Assembly (NCBI GenBank): GCA_045616165.1
Contig: JAZLGF010000013.1
Coordinates: 238,638-302,637 of the forward strand
Direction: 5' to 3'
Origin: RGIG5612 sp045616165
GTDB lineage: Bacteria; Bacillota; Clostridia; Lachnospirales; Lachnospiraceae
Length of the DNA stretch: 64,000 nt
Every line of letters starts with the position of its first letter. Positions within the stretch are counted from its first letter, which is position 1. This document shows, in pieces, positions 51,604 through 60,042 of the stretch. Position numbers and translations under genes: made by a program. The notes below the pieces were generated by a model. The model saw only the letters and a program-made list of their open reading frames with translations, did no database searches and was not told the origin of the DNA.

Positions 51604-52203
51604 ATGAAAATTGGTATTTTAGGTGGTACTTTTGATCCTATTCATATTGCTCATTTAGTTTTGGCTGAAACTGCGTTAGATAGATTTAATCTTGATAAGG
51701 TTTTAATTATGCCTGCTGGCGAACCTTATTTCAAAGATTTAACAAGTGTTTCTAAAGATGATTACAGAGCTTTAATGGTTAAATGTGCAATTGGTGATTA
51801 TGATAAGTTTGAATTTTCTGATATTGAATTAAATAGAGAAGGCAATACTTATACTGTTGACACATTAGTTGCTCTTAAAGATCTTTATCCTAATGATGAG
51901 TTCTTCTTAATCATTGGTTCTGATACTTTATATCAACTTGAAAATTGGAAAGAGCCTGCAAAAGTTTTAGAACTTGCTACTATTTTAGTTGCTTCTCGTA
52001 GTGCTGTTGGTGAAGATGTTCAACATAAAATTCATGAACTTGAAGACGCTTTTCCTGGCGCTAAACTTGAAAGACTTAATATGCTTAATATTGATATTTC
52101 ATCTACGAATATTAGAGCTAAAGTTAAATCAGGTGCTTCTATTAAATATCTTGTTCCGGATGGTGTTAAAGATTTTATTGAAAAGAATAATTTATATAAA
52201 TAA
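51604..52203 (+). CDS. nadD: Nicotinate-mononucleotide adenylyltransferase
   Basis: Makes nicotinate adenine dinucleotide in NAD synthesis. The nucleotidyltransferase start motif GGTFDPIHIAHL and the second ATP motif ISSTNIRAKVKSG are present. I use ATG 51604, with CGGAGG 7 nt upstream, giving 199 aa; longer frames overlap yhbY. YqeK follows, as usual. Confidence 0.94.
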   Translation: MKIGILGGTFDPIHIAHLVLAETALDRFNLDKVLIMPAGEPYFKDLTSVSKDDYRALMVKCAIGDYDKFEFSDIELNREGNTYTVDTLVALKDLYPNDEFFLIIGSDTLYQLENWKEPAKVLELATILVASRSAVGEDVQHKIHELEDAFPGAKLERLNMLNIDISSTNIRAKVKSGASIKYLVPDGVKDFIEKNNLYK

Positions 52204-52220
52204 TTCTTTCGAGGCATTGT

Positions 52221-52811
52221 ATGAAACTCCAGTACTTTACTTTTATTCAAGAAATCTTACAAGATGATTTAGATTATGATAGATATTGGCACACTATTAG
52301 TGTTGCTTTTATCGCTTCTTCTTTAGCTATGCGTTATGGCTTTGATAGCCCTGATAGAGCACAAATTGCCGGTCTTTTGCATGACTGTGCTAAATGTCTT
52401 CCTGATGAAGAAAAATATGCTTTATGCGAAAAATATGACGTATTTTTAAATGAATACGAAATGGCTAATCCCGCTTTAATTCATGCTAAACTTGGTGCAG
52501 AAATTGCTATAGATAAATTCGGTGTCTTAGATAGAGAAATACTAGATGCTATTCGCACCCATACTACTGGAGCTCCTAATATGACTATGCTTCAAAAAAT
52601 TATCTATGTTGCCGATTTTATTGAACCTAACAGAGATGATATTATTCCGCATATCGAATCTATTCAGACTTTAGCTTTTAACGATATTGATAAAGCTATT
52701 TGTGAAATTTCAGGTTATACTTTAGAGTACTTAAATAGCAAAGGAAAAGATATTGATCCTGCTAGCATTGCTACTCATGACTTTTATAAAAAACTTAGTG
52801 AAGGAAAATAA
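52221..52811 (+). CDS. yqeK: YqeK-type HD phosphohydrolase
   Basis: HD-domain enzyme of the bis(5'-nucleosyl)-tetraphosphatase (symmetrical) group, degrading Ap4A. YWHTISVAFIAS, LLHDCAKCLPD with the HD pair, IHAKLGAEIA and RTHTTGAPNM give the metal site. 196 aa. It lies between nadD and rsfS, the conserved order. Confidence 0.9.
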   Translation: MKLQYFTFIQEILQDDLDYDRYWHTISVAFIASSLAMRYGFDSPDRAQIAGLLHDCAKCLPDEEKYALCEKYDVFLNEYEMANPALIHAKLGAEIAIDKFGVLDREILDAIRTHTTGAPNMTMLQKIIYVADFIEPNRDDIIPHIESIQTLAFNDIDKAICEISGYTLEYLNSKGKDIDPASIATHDFYKKLSEGK

Positions 52812-52813
52812 TT

Positions 52814-53173
52814 ATGCCTAATTCTTTTACTCCTAACGATATAGCTAAAAAAGCTTTTATGGCTTTGGATGAGAAAAAAGCTATTGATATTAAAATAATT
52901 GATATTAGCAAAATTTCTGTTTTAGCTGATTATTTCATTATTGCTGGTGGTTCAAATGACCGGCAAGTTAAAGCTTTAGCGGACAATGTTGAAGAAAGAC
53001 TTGGTAAAGAGGGTATCATAGCTAAAAGCTCAGAAGGTTATTCGAATGCTAAATGGATTTTGCTTGATTATCAAGATGTTATTATTCATATATTCAACCA
53101 AGAAGATAGATTGTTTTATGATTTGGAACGAATTTGGATGGACGGAAATTTAACTGAAATATCAGATTTATAA
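52814..53173 (+). CDS. rsfS: Ribosome silencing factor RsfS
   Basis: Binds ribosomal protein uL14 and blocks subunit joining during starvation. The 119-residue protein contains ALDEKKAIDIKIIDISKISVLADYFIIAGG (key LADYFIIA), DNVEERLG and WILLDYQDVIIHIF. Terminated just downstream. Last gene of the plus-strand block. Confidence 0.94.
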   Translation: MPNSFTPNDIAKKAFMALDEKKAIDIKIIDISKISVLADYFIIAGGSNDRQVKALADNVEERLGKEGIIAKSSEGYSNAKWILLDYQDVIIHIFNQEDRLFYDLERIWMDGNLTEISDL

Positions 53174-53189
53174 TTATTAATAAAAAAAT

Positions 53190-53215
53190 ACCGGATTTTC
53201 TCCGGTTTTTTTTTT
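53190..53215 (+). terminator. Bidirectional terminator between rsfS and lexA
   Basis: ACCGGA (53190-53195), loop TTTTC, TCCGGT (53201-53206), then ten T; a run of A on the other side makes it able to stop transcription from both directions. Confidence 0.88.
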
Positions 53216-53231
53216 ATTAATAAAATCTAGT

Positions 53232-53293
53232 GGAGCCGTCTTGCTCGTTATCGGCGAATTGGAATCCGAGCCAAAAACGAGCAAGACGGCTCC
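53232..53293. repeat. Isolated 18-bp perfect GC-rich palindrome
   Basis: GGAGCCGTCTTGCTCGTT (53232-53249) is exactly complementary to AACGAGCAAGACGGCTCC (53276-53293) with a 26-nt loop, which itself can form CGG...ATT/AAT...CCG. It is much richer in G+C than its surroundings and does not code for protein. It lies between the rsfS terminator and the lexA 3' end. It lacks the core of the RNA-gene elements at 21245 and 38721. Confidence 0.8.
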
Positions 53294-53327
53294 GCAAGCT
53301 ATAAATATATTCAACATTCAACAATAT

Positions 53328-53942
53328 CTAAAAAAGCCTAAAAACGCCTATTACTTCGCCTAAAATAGTACATGTAGGAACTATAATAGGATCATAATCA
53401 GGATTTTCAGGTTGTAATCTTATATGGCCATCTTCTTTATAAAAAGTCTTAACTGTTGCACCATCTTCAATCATCGCTACAACCATGTCTCCATTTGAAG
53501 CTGTATTAGTTTGTTTAACTAAAACTTTATCACCATCAAAAATTCCTGCGTTTATCATACTATCTCCATGGACAACAAGCATAAAAACCTGTGCATTAGG
53601 AAGCATATCAGTAGGAATAGGGAAGTAGTCTTGAATATTTTGTTCAGCTAATATAGGTTCCCCTGCGGCAACTCTACCAACAATAGGAATTTGCGCGCAT
53701 TCTCTACGAGAAAGAGCAAATTCGTCATCAATAATTTCAATAGCACGTGGCTTAGAAGGGTCTCTTCTAATATATCCATTTTCTTCAAGTTTAGCCAAAT
53801 GAGCATGAACAGAAGCTGTAGATTTTAATTTTACTGCTTCACAAATATCTCTAACTGTAGGCGGATATCCTTTTAATAAAGTTTCCGATTTTATATACTC
53901 CAAAATTTCTAATTGCTTTGAGGAAATTTTTTCGTTTGACAT
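53328..53942 (-). CDS. lexA: LexA repressor
   Basis: SOS repressor that cleaves itself when RecA is active. An N-terminal winged helix (LEILEYIKSETLLKGYPPTVRDICEAV) is followed by the cleavage site VAAGEP, the catalytic Ser in VHGDSMINAG and the Lys in DGATVKTF. 204 aa. AAAGGAG stands before the ATG. It is divergent from a LysM gene, with LexA boxes over both promoters. Confidence 0.95.
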   Translation of the reverse strand: MSNEKISSKQLEILEYIKSETLLKGYPPTVRDICEAVKLKSTASVHAHLAKLEENGYIRRDPSKPRAIEIIDDEFALSRRECAQIPIVGRVAAGEPILAEQNIQDYFPIPTDMLPNAQVFMLVVHGDSMINAGIFDGDKVLVKQTNTASNGDMVVAMIEDGATVKTFYKEDGHIRLQPENPDYDPIIVPTCTILGEVIGVFRLF

Positions 53943-53973
53943 ATTTTTCTCCTTTACTTTTTAATATGCATTC

Positions 53974-54002
53974 ATTCTATCATACCGAACATATATTTGC
54001 AA
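53974..54002 (-). promoter_or_regulatory. Promoter of lexA
   Basis: On the minus strand, TTGCAA (54002-53997), 17-bp spacer, TAGAAT (53979-53974). LexA box 1 lies in the spacer. Confidence 0.65.
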
Positions 54003-54070
54003 ACATTTGTTTGTTTTTTTGCTTGACAAACATTTGTTCGTATTGTATTATCTATACAAACAGATGTTCG
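53986..54070. promoter_or_regulatory. Four LexA boxes in the divergent lexA/LysM promoter region
   Basis: CGAACATATATTTG (53986-53999), CAAACATTTGTTTG (54000-54013), CAAACATTTGTTCG (54027-54040) and CAAACAGATGTTCG (54057-54070) match the Gram-positive SOS box CGAAC-N4-GTTCG with one to three changes. Boxes 1 and 2 cover the lexA promoter; 3 and 4 cover the LysM gene promoter. Confidence 0.85.
54023..54051 (+). promoter_or_regulatory. SOS promoter of the LysM gene
   Basis: TTGACA (54023-54028), 17-bp spacer, TATTAT (54046-54051). LexA box 3 fills the spacer and overlaps the end of the -35. Confidence 0.8.
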
Positions 54071-54110
54071 TATTTAATTATTTATTGTATTTAATAGGTC
54101 GGAGGAAGTT

Positions 54111-54485
54111 ATGAATAAGGAGAGAATAAGAAAATCAAATATGAAAAGAGCTCTATTATTAAAGAAAAAGAATGCTTTAAGAAAAAAAGTTTTTATTAGA
54201 TTTTTATTAAGTGCAAGTGCTGTTGCTGTATTAGTTCTTGTTCTTTTATTTTCAAATAAAAATATTACGAGAGCAGATGAAACAGGAAATAATATTCCTA
54301 AAACAAAATATTATAAAACAATTGAAATTAATGTTGGTGATTCTTTATGGTCAATTGCAAGCGAATATAAAAGTGGTGAATATAGAAATACAAATGATTT
54401 AATTGAAGAAATTAAATTAATTAATAATTTATGTAACGAGAAAATTAATTCAGGTGAAAAACTTATCGTTCCATATTTTGAATAA
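54111..54485 (+). CDS. YneA-like LysM protein, SOS cell division inhibitor
   Basis: 124 residues. A Lys/Arg-rich N-terminus is followed by one membrane helix (about 28-48) and a LysM domain (INVGDSLWSIASEYKS to EKLIVPYFE) outside the cell. The layout and the SOS-controlled divergent position next to lexA match YneA of Bacillus, which delays division after DNA damage. The name is inferred from this context. CGGAGGAAG precedes the ATG. It converges with xer, sharing a terminator. Confidence 0.82.
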   Translation: MNKERIRKSNMKRALLLKKKNALRKKVFIRFLLSASAVAVLVLVLLFSNKNITRADETGNNIPKTKYYKTIEINVGDSLWSIASEYKSGEYRNTNDLIEEIKLINNLCNEKINSGEKLIVPYFE

Positions 54486-54530
54486 ATTATTTATTCTTTT
54501 ATGAAAAATAAGTTCTAATTACCGAAAATA

Positions 54531-54558
54531 AAAAAACAACCTGAAAAGGTTGTTTTTT
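54531..54558. terminator. Bidirectional terminator between the LysM gene and xer
   Basis: AAAAAACAACC (54531-54541), loop TGAAAA, GGTTGTTTTTT (54548-54558); A- and T-rich arms serve both strands. Confidence 0.85.
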
Positions 54559-54561
54559 ATT

Positions 54562-55623
54562 TTATTTTTTAGATTGATTTCGAAGTGTAACTTTATTTCT
54601 AGCACTTCTTCGTCTTTCGTCTTCGATAGCAGCATAGTGCTTTTTGGTTGTATTTACATCTGCATGTCCAAGAACATCGGCTACTAAATAAATATCGCCT
54701 GTTTGTCTATATAGTTGAGTTCCATAAGTAGATCTTAATTTATGAGGAGTAATTTTCTTTAATGTTGTAACAGTAGATGCATACTTTTTAACTAAATTTT
54801 CAACGCTTCTAACACTAATTCTTTTCTTTTGCATTGATAAGAAAAGGGCATCTTCATGTCCAGGCATTGGAACTATCGTATTTCTTTCTTTCAAGTAATT
54901 AATTAAAGCTTCTTCAACTTCATCACCAAAATATACAACTACTTGATTTCCACCTTTTCTAATAATTCTTATCCCGTGATTCTTAAAATCAACATCTTTA
55001 ATATCTAACCCAACGCATTCAGAAACACGAATACCGGTACCAAGAAGTAGAGTAACGATTGCAGTATCTCTAACTTTTGTTTTATCATGATATGCTGCTT
55101 GTTGTTTAGTAAGATTTTTTCCTGTTTCAACCGTATCTAACAAGTTCACAACTTCATCAGAATCTAATCTAATAATATCCTTGTCATGAATCTTTGGCAT
55201 TTTGACAATAGACGCCGGATTACTTGTGATCATTTCCATCTGATAAAAGTATTTATAAAAGGATCTAATAGACGCAAGTTTTCTATTAAGACCTCTTTCA
55301 CCATTAGCACGTTCAGTTGTGTCATCAGAATTATAGATTTTTAAGTAATCTAAATAATCTTGTATGATTGTGGGAGTTACTTTATCTAAAATTGTGATTG
55401 GGTATTCGACAATTTCTTTATTTTTTCCTAAACCTGTTTCCTTGTGTAAATAATTAAAGAAAATTGTTAAGTCATATGCATAAGCCATTCTTGTGCGAGC
55501 AGAGGTTGTGGGTTCAATTCCTCTAAAGAAAATTGTTACAAAAGAAGGCAAATTTTTAAGCTGCTCGCGTAACTTCTTATCGTAATCAATCTTAATTTGT
55601 TCATGGTATGATCTGTTAGCCAT
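54562..55623 (-). CDS. Tyrosine recombinase, XerS-like
   Basis: 353-residue site-specific recombinase. The N-terminal SAM-like domain (RTRMAYAYDLTIFFNYL) precedes a catalytic domain with GTGIRVSECVGL (Arg), IRKGG (Lys), HKLRSTYGT (His, Arg), LGHADVNTTKKHYA (His and the nucleophile Tyr). All six active residues are present. Length and separate location, with no phage genes beside it, favour a housekeeping role in chromosome dimer resolution; similar proteins sit by lexA in Lachnospiraceae as I remember. AAGGAAAAA stands before the ATG. Confidence 0.8.
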   Translation of the reverse strand: MANRSYHEQIKIDYDKKLREQLKNLPSFVTIFFRGIEPTTSARTRMAYAYDLTIFFNYLHKETGLGKNKEIVEYPITILDKVTPTIIQDYLDYLKIYNSDDTTERANGERGLNRKLASIRSFYKYFYQMEMITSNPASIVKMPKIHDKDIIRLDSDEVVNLLDTVETGKNLTKQQAAYHDKTKVRDTAIVTLLLGTGIRVSECVGLDIKDVDFKNHGIRIIRKGGNQVVVYFGDEVEEALINYLKERNTIVPMPGHEDALFLSMQKKRISVRSVENLVKKYASTVTTLKKITPHKLRSTYGTQLYRQTGDIYLVADVLGHADVNTTKKHYAAIEDERRRSARNKVTLRNQSKK

Positions 55624-55767
55624 TGTAATTTTTCCTTATTTTTGCACTTTATAGTGTTTTCATTTACTTAGCGATACTTCATTACTTCATTATATTATTA
55701 TAAACTATTGATTTTTGCTTTATTAAAATAGGGTATTAATATTTTTTTACTCTTATGTGGAAAAAAT

Positions 55768-56484
55768 TCACTTAATTTTATAAGAATCAACGTTTTCTAG
55801 TATAGCTTTGAACAATCTTTGCTTACATCCAGGGTGATCTTTATTCAATTTTTCAGCTAATTCCTTAGCATATTGACGTTTAGTTTCACCATCTACTGGA
55901 CATGGATTTTTAAGCACTGGAAGGTCATATTTATTTACAAAACCGACTAGGTCAGCTTCTTCAACATACATAAATGGTCTTATCAAAGTAACTTGTGTTT
56001 TATCTAAATATGTAACAGGCGAAAACGAATGAAATCTCCCTTCAAATATTAAAGAGAGTAGCATTGTATCAATAATATCATCTTTATGATGACCAAAAGC
56101 ACTTTTATTACAACCATGCTCAACAGCTAATGAATTAAAAGCGCCTTTACGCATTTTAGCGCATAATGAACACGGGCTTTTTTCCTTTCTATCATCAAAT
56201 ACAATAGAAGCAATTTCTGTTTGTGCTACATAATATGGAATAGAGAGTTCGTCACAGAACTTTCTTATTTGATCAAAATCAATATTTCCAAAGCCTAAAT
56301 CAACACTAATGGCTTCAATTTCAAATTTTTTTGGATAAAATCTTTGTAATTCTTTTAGTGCTATTAATAATGAAATACTGTCTTTGCCGCCAGAAACACC
56401 AACGGCAATCTTATCACAGTCATCAATCATGTTGTAATCATCAATAGCTTTTCTTGTTAAACTTAATAATTGTTGTAATTTCAT
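55768..56484 (-). CDS. TtcA-family tRNA 2-thiocytidine biosynthesis protein
   Basis: ATP-dependent tRNA thiolase of the PP-loop group. Signature parts: VGVSGGKDSISLL (PP-loop), CSLCAKMR and NPCPVDGE for the [4Fe-4S] cluster, FGHHKDDIIDT. 238 aa from ATG 56484. An upstream TTG (56496) is possible but neither start has a clear Shine-Dalgarno. A promoter lies about 90 nt upstream, with a CTCTTAA/TTAAGAG palindrome in the leader (56516-56531). Exact tRNA target is not known. Confidence 0.86.
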   Translation of the reverse strand: MKLQQLLSLTRKAIDDYNMIDDCDKIAVGVSGGKDSISLLIALKELQRFYPKKFEIEAISVDLGFGNIDFDQIRKFCDELSIPYYVAQTEIASIVFDDRKEKSPCSLCAKMRKGAFNSLAVEHGCNKSAFGHHKDDIIDTMLLSLIFEGRFHSFSPVTYLDKTQVTLIRPFMYVEEADLVGFVNKYDLPVLKNPCPVDGETKRQYAKELAEKLNKDHPGCKQRLFKAILENVDSYKIK

Positions 56485-56575
56485 AATTTGTACCAACTAT
56501 TTATTCTAAAAATTTCTCTTAAAATTAAGAGTAGACTTATAAAATACGTAATTTCGTTAATATTTATGTAATATC

Positions 56576-56604
56576 ATCTTAACATAACTATTCGCAAAAG
56601 TCAA
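56576..56604 (-). promoter_or_regulatory. Promoter of the ttcA-like gene
   Basis: On the minus strand TTGACT (56604-56599), 17-bp spacer, TAAGAT (56581-56576). Confidence 0.65.
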
Positions 56605-56651
56605 CTTTAACGAAAAGTATATATAAGGGTAAATAAAGATATTCAAACAGC

Positions 56652-57587
56652 TTAAATTGTTGTATTTTCAAGCTTTTCTAATATCTTATTAAAATATTCA
56701 GGTCTTGGCGCTGTAAATTCCATATATTCACCTGTCCTAGGATGATTAAATCCTAAAGTCTTTGCATGAAGCGTTTGACCTGTAATAAATTCGTTACCAA
56801 GCTTATATTCAGTCCTTTTGCCACCATAAACTTGATCACCAACAAGTGGATGATTTATACTTGTGAGATGCACTCTGATTTGATGAGTGCGTCCTGTTTC
56901 AAGTTTACACTCAATATGAGCATAATTTTTATAATTTTTTATAACTTCATAATGAGTTGTCGCAGGTTTACCTTTAGGGTTAAAACCCATCAATTTTCTA
57001 TCATTTGGTTTTCTACCTATTGGAAAACACACCATTCCCACTTTATCCACAAAATTTCCGACAACAATTGCTTCATAGACTCTAGTGATTGAATGATCTT
57101 TGAACTGCTCGGCAAGGTTCCTATGTGAAGTATCTGACTTAGCACAGACGATAACTCCAGATGTATCTTTATCAATTCTGTGTACAATGCCCGGTCTAAG
57201 GATTCCATTTATGCCTGAAAGGTCTTGACAATGATTTAACAAAGCATTAACAACAGTTCCAGTGAAGTGACCACTTGAAGGATGTACAACCATACCTTTT
57301 TTCTTGTTAATTACGATGATATCTTGGTCCTCATAAAGTATGTCTAAAACAATATTTTCAGGCAAAATGTTGAATAACTCTGCTTGATCAGGTACTTCAA
57401 GACACACCAAATCACCTTCTTTTACCATATAATTAGCCTTTTTTTGCACTTCATTCACTTTCAAATTACCACATTTTATTAATTTCTGAATATAATTTCT
57501 CGATAATTGACTATTTTGAGCCGCTAAATAGCGATCTATACGCAAATTTTCATCAAAAACAGAAACACTGTATATCACTTTACTCAT
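56652..57587 (-). CDS. rluD: RluD-type rRNA pseudouridine synthase
   Basis: S4 domain (RIDRYLAAQNSQLSRNYIQKLI) plus synthase domain with INKKKGMVVHPSSGH, HRIDKDTSGVIVCAK with the catalytic Asp, and LETGRTHQIRVHLTSINHPLVGD (key RTHQIRVH). 311 aa from ATG 57587, which has AGAGG upstream; a TTG at 57605 is in frame but lies before that box. It overlaps lspA by 8 nt, a conserved lspA-rluD pair. Probably modifies 23S helix 69 uridines. Confidence 0.9.
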   Translation of the reverse strand: MSKVIYSVSVFDENLRIDRYLAAQNSQLSRNYIQKLIKCGNLKVNEVQKKANYMVKEGDLVCLEVPDQAELFNILPENIVLDILYEDQDIIVINKKKGMVVHPSSGHFTGTVVNALLNHCQDLSGINGILRPGIVHRIDKDTSGVIVCAKSDTSHRNLAEQFKDHSITRVYEAIVVGNFVDKVGMVCFPIGRKPNDRKLMGFNPKGKPATTHYEVIKNYKNYAHIECKLETGRTHQIRVHLTSINHPLVGDQVYGGKRTEYKLGNEFITGQTLHAKTLGFNHPRTGEYMEFTAPRPEYFNKILEKLENTTI

Positions 57588-58155
57588 TTTTCGACCTCTT
57601 TGCAAAAATTACATAATTATCGTCTTCTTTATAAATGAACAAGAAATAAATAACCAATAAAATTCCTGAGACAGTTACACAAATATCGGCAAAATTAAAG
57701 ATCCAAAAATCAATAATTTTGAAGTAAATAAAATCGATAACATACTTATGAAAAATTCTGTCAATTAAATTTCCTATTGCTCCAGCTCCTAAAGTAACTA
57801 ATAAATAATTTAGAAAAATTCTATTGTTAAAAATTTGATTATTGAATTTATCATCTTCAAAAATGGAGTATTTCTTCGACATTTTTGCATTTTTTATAAA
57901 AATGAAAATTAAAACAATTATTACAATGGCAGAAATAATGTAAAAAAGCCATTGCATATTTTGCATGGATCCAAAAGCGGCTCCAAAATTTTCGAGATAT
58001 TCAAACTCTAAAATATCTTTTAAAACTATTACAGAATTGTTACCTTTCAAATTTGCAGCTGCAATCAATTTAGTAACCTGATCAATGATAATTAGCACGA
58101 TAAACAATAAAACTTGTGCCAAAATATTAACTTGTGCTCTCTTTTTTCTGCTCAT
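57580..58155 (-). CDS. lspA: Lipoprotein signal peptidase
   Basis: Membrane aspartic protease that cuts signal peptides of prolipoproteins. Four hydrophobic helices; the catalytic aspartates are in GNLIDRIFH and NFADICVTVSG. 191 aa, somewhat longer than usual because of a charged insert of about 35 residues between helices 2 and 3. AAGGAAGGA precedes the ATG. It serves lipoproteins such as that at 21503. Confidence 0.93.
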   Translation of the reverse strand: MSRKKRAQVNILAQVLLFIVLIIIDQVTKLIAAANLKGNNSVIVLKDILEFEYLENFGAAFGSMQNMQWLFYIISAIVIIVLIFIFIKNAKMSKKYSIFEDDKFNNQIFNNRIFLNYLLVTLGAGAIGNLIDRIFHKYVIDFIYFKIIDFWIFNFADICVTVSGILLVIYFLFIYKEDDNYVIFAKRSKNE

Positions 58156-58197
58156 TTCGTCCTTCCTTTTGTATAAAAAACTTTATTTATCACAAGG

Positions 58198-59325
58198 CTA
58201 TTTATAATTCATAGCTGTTAATATATCTTCTTGTGTGATATCCTTCTTAATGCAAGCTTTTCCTATTTTTTCTAATAATATGTAATTAATGCTATCACAA
58301 GAGGATTTTTTGTCTTGTGATAAACAATTAATTATGCATTCAATAAATTCTTTTGTGAAGTTCATGGATATACTTAATCCATAACTAACACAAGTTTTAG
58401 CAAATCTCATTTCATCATCTAATGAAATATATCCTTTTAGTCTTGCGATTCTCATAGAAACAGCCATCCCAAGTGTAATAGCTTGTCCATGTTTAATTTC
58501 ATACTTGGTTACATATTCAATTGCATGACCAATAGTATGTCCAAAGTTAAGAATATGTCTTTCATTTTCATCATATGGATCTAATTCAATATAATATTTC
58601 TTAATTAAAACAGAATTTATGACAATATTTACTAGAAAATCTATAAAATTATCTGTTTTCATCGTTGAAGCATCTTCTAAATACTTAAAAAAGTCTTCAT
58701 CATAAATCAAAGATGACTTAATAATTTCACCCATTCCATTAATTCTTTCTTCTCTAGGTAAATCTTTATAAGTAAGAACATTTTCATAAACTAATAAAGG
58801 CTGATAAAAGGCACCAACCATATTTTTATAATCATTAAAATCAACAGCACATTTACCACCTATACTGGCGTCTACCTGGGCAAGAAGTGTTGTGGGTATT
58901 TGAATATAATTAATTCCACGCTTAAAACTAGAAGCACAATATCCAGTTAAGTCCCCTATTACTCCACCACCAAGTGCAACTAAAAAATCCTCTTTATTAA
59001 ATTCATATTCAATTAATTTTGAATATAAATCATCAATTGTTTTACTATTTTTAGTTTTTTCTCCTGGTTCTAATGTAATAGAAACTACACTAGATGCTAA
59101 ATTATCAAATATTCCTTTAATTTTAGATAAATATAAATGGGCAACATTTGAATCAGTAATAATACATACCTTTTTATTAGCTAATTCAAATTTAGAACAT
59201 GCTTCTGAAAGAAAGTTAAATGAATCTGCAACATAAACATTATAGCCACTATAAGAACTATTATTCATTGGCGCAGTAATTCTAATAATTTTCTTAAAAT
59301 TTTCGTAATATGAATAATTAATCAT
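58198..59325 (-). CDS. aroB: 3-dehydroquinate synthase
   Basis: Second step of the shikimate pathway, NAD+ and metal dependent. GGGVIGDLTGYCASSFKRG near residue 121, PTTLLAQVDASIGGK, and the metal ligands in EIIKSSLI, LNFGHTIGHAIE and H-G-QAI are present. 375 aa. It is in the same direction as lspA, 42 nt apart, yet lies inside a division/processing cluster where ylmH and divIVA are usual. AAAGGA precedes the ATG. Confidence 0.93.
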   Translation of the reverse strand: MINYSYYENFKKIIRITAPMNNSSYSGYNVYVADSFNFLSEACSKFELANKKVCIITDSNVAHLYLSKIKGIFDNLASSVVSITLEPGEKTKNSKTIDDLYSKLIEYEFNKEDFLVALGGGVIGDLTGYCASSFKRGINYIQIPTTLLAQVDASIGGKCAVDFNDYKNMVGAFYQPLLVYENVLTYKDLPREERINGMGEIIKSSLIYDEDFFKYLEDASTMKTDNFIDFLVNIVINSVLIKKYYIELDPYDENERHILNFGHTIGHAIEYVTKYEIKHGQAITLGMAVSMRIARLKGYISLDDEMRFAKTCVSYGLSISMNFTKEFIECIINCLSQDKKSSCDSINYILLEKIGKACIKKDITQEDILTAMNYK

Positions 59326-59465
59326 AATAAATATCCTTTACAAAATTTTTATTAAACTTTTATCAAACATAAAAATATTTATTTTTGATAAAAATTTAGC
59401 TGCCAAACGTTTCCGAAAGACAGCCAACAACTTTTAATAATAAAAAACAATATTAAATTTATTAA

Positions 59466-60023
59466 TTACAGTAATGGTGATTTAAATCCAGCAATATCAA
59501 ATGAATTACTTTCAGCATTAAATATGTCTTGAAAATCACCAGAAATATCAACTGAATTAGGAGTCGCAATAAAAATGTAGTTTGAAATCTTTTGAAGATT
59601 ACCATCTAATGCATAACATGATCCTGAAATAAAGTCGATAATTCTTTGTGAAATCTCAACATGTAAGCCTTCAAAATTAATTACAACAGCTTTACCAAGT
59701 AACAAAGTTTCTGTAATTTCTCTAGAATCTTCGATTGAAGAAGGCTTGAAAATACAAACTTCTTGCTGTCCACCTCTACCAGTTCTAATAGAATTAACTC
59801 TAGAAGCTGGAGCAGGATGAGGAGTTTGAGGCTTATATGCTGGAGCTACACGCTCTTCTTCTGGTTTTTCTTTTTTCTTCACTGGTACTTTTTTGAATTC
59901 TTCATCAGGTAAGAAATCATCTTCTTCATCATCATAGAATTCATCATCATCGTAGTATTCATCATCATATTCATCGTCTTTGATGGTGAATGCATTTAAA
60001 AACTTATCACTGAATTTACCCAT
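59466..60023 (-). CDS. sepF: Cell division protein SepF
   Basis: Binds FtsZ and anchors the Z ring to the membrane. The N-terminal helix (MGKFSDKFLNAF) is the membrane anchor, followed by an acidic Asp/Tyr stretch (about 16-40), a Pro-rich linker and the C-terminal SepF domain with LLLGKAVVINFEGL and RIIDFISGSCYAL. 185 aa. GGAGA lies before the ATG. yggS precedes it by 19 nt, a conserved pair. Confidence 0.94.
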   Translation of the reverse strand: MGKFSDKFLNAFTIKDDEYDDEYYDDDEFYDDEEDDFLPDEEFKKVPVKKKEKPEEERVAPAYKPQTPHPAPASRVNSIRTGRGGQQEVCIFKPSSIEDSREITETLLLGKAVVINFEGLHVEISQRIIDFISGSCYALDGNLQKISNYIFIATPNSVDISGDFQDIFNAESNSFDIAGFKSPLL

Positions 60024-60042
60024 TAATCAATCTCCTTTATGA

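Noticed and set aside
53232..53293. Membership of the palindrome in the tmRNA/tRNA element family
   Set aside because: It lacks GACGCGGCCTGAAAGG and GGCGG and has no RNA-gene 3' end beside it.
54562..55623. Phage or genomic-island integrase
   Set aside because: No phage genes, no att-type repeat at the gene, and a position beside lexA that suits a chromosomal recombinase.
55645..55656. CACT-TTAT-AGTG as a dif or operator site upstream of xer
   Set aside because: Arms are only 4 bp, which is expected by chance in such AT-rich sequence.
59326..59465. Terminator for sepF around 59400-59430
   Set aside because: GCTG/CAGC pairing with mismatches and no good T run on the minus strand.
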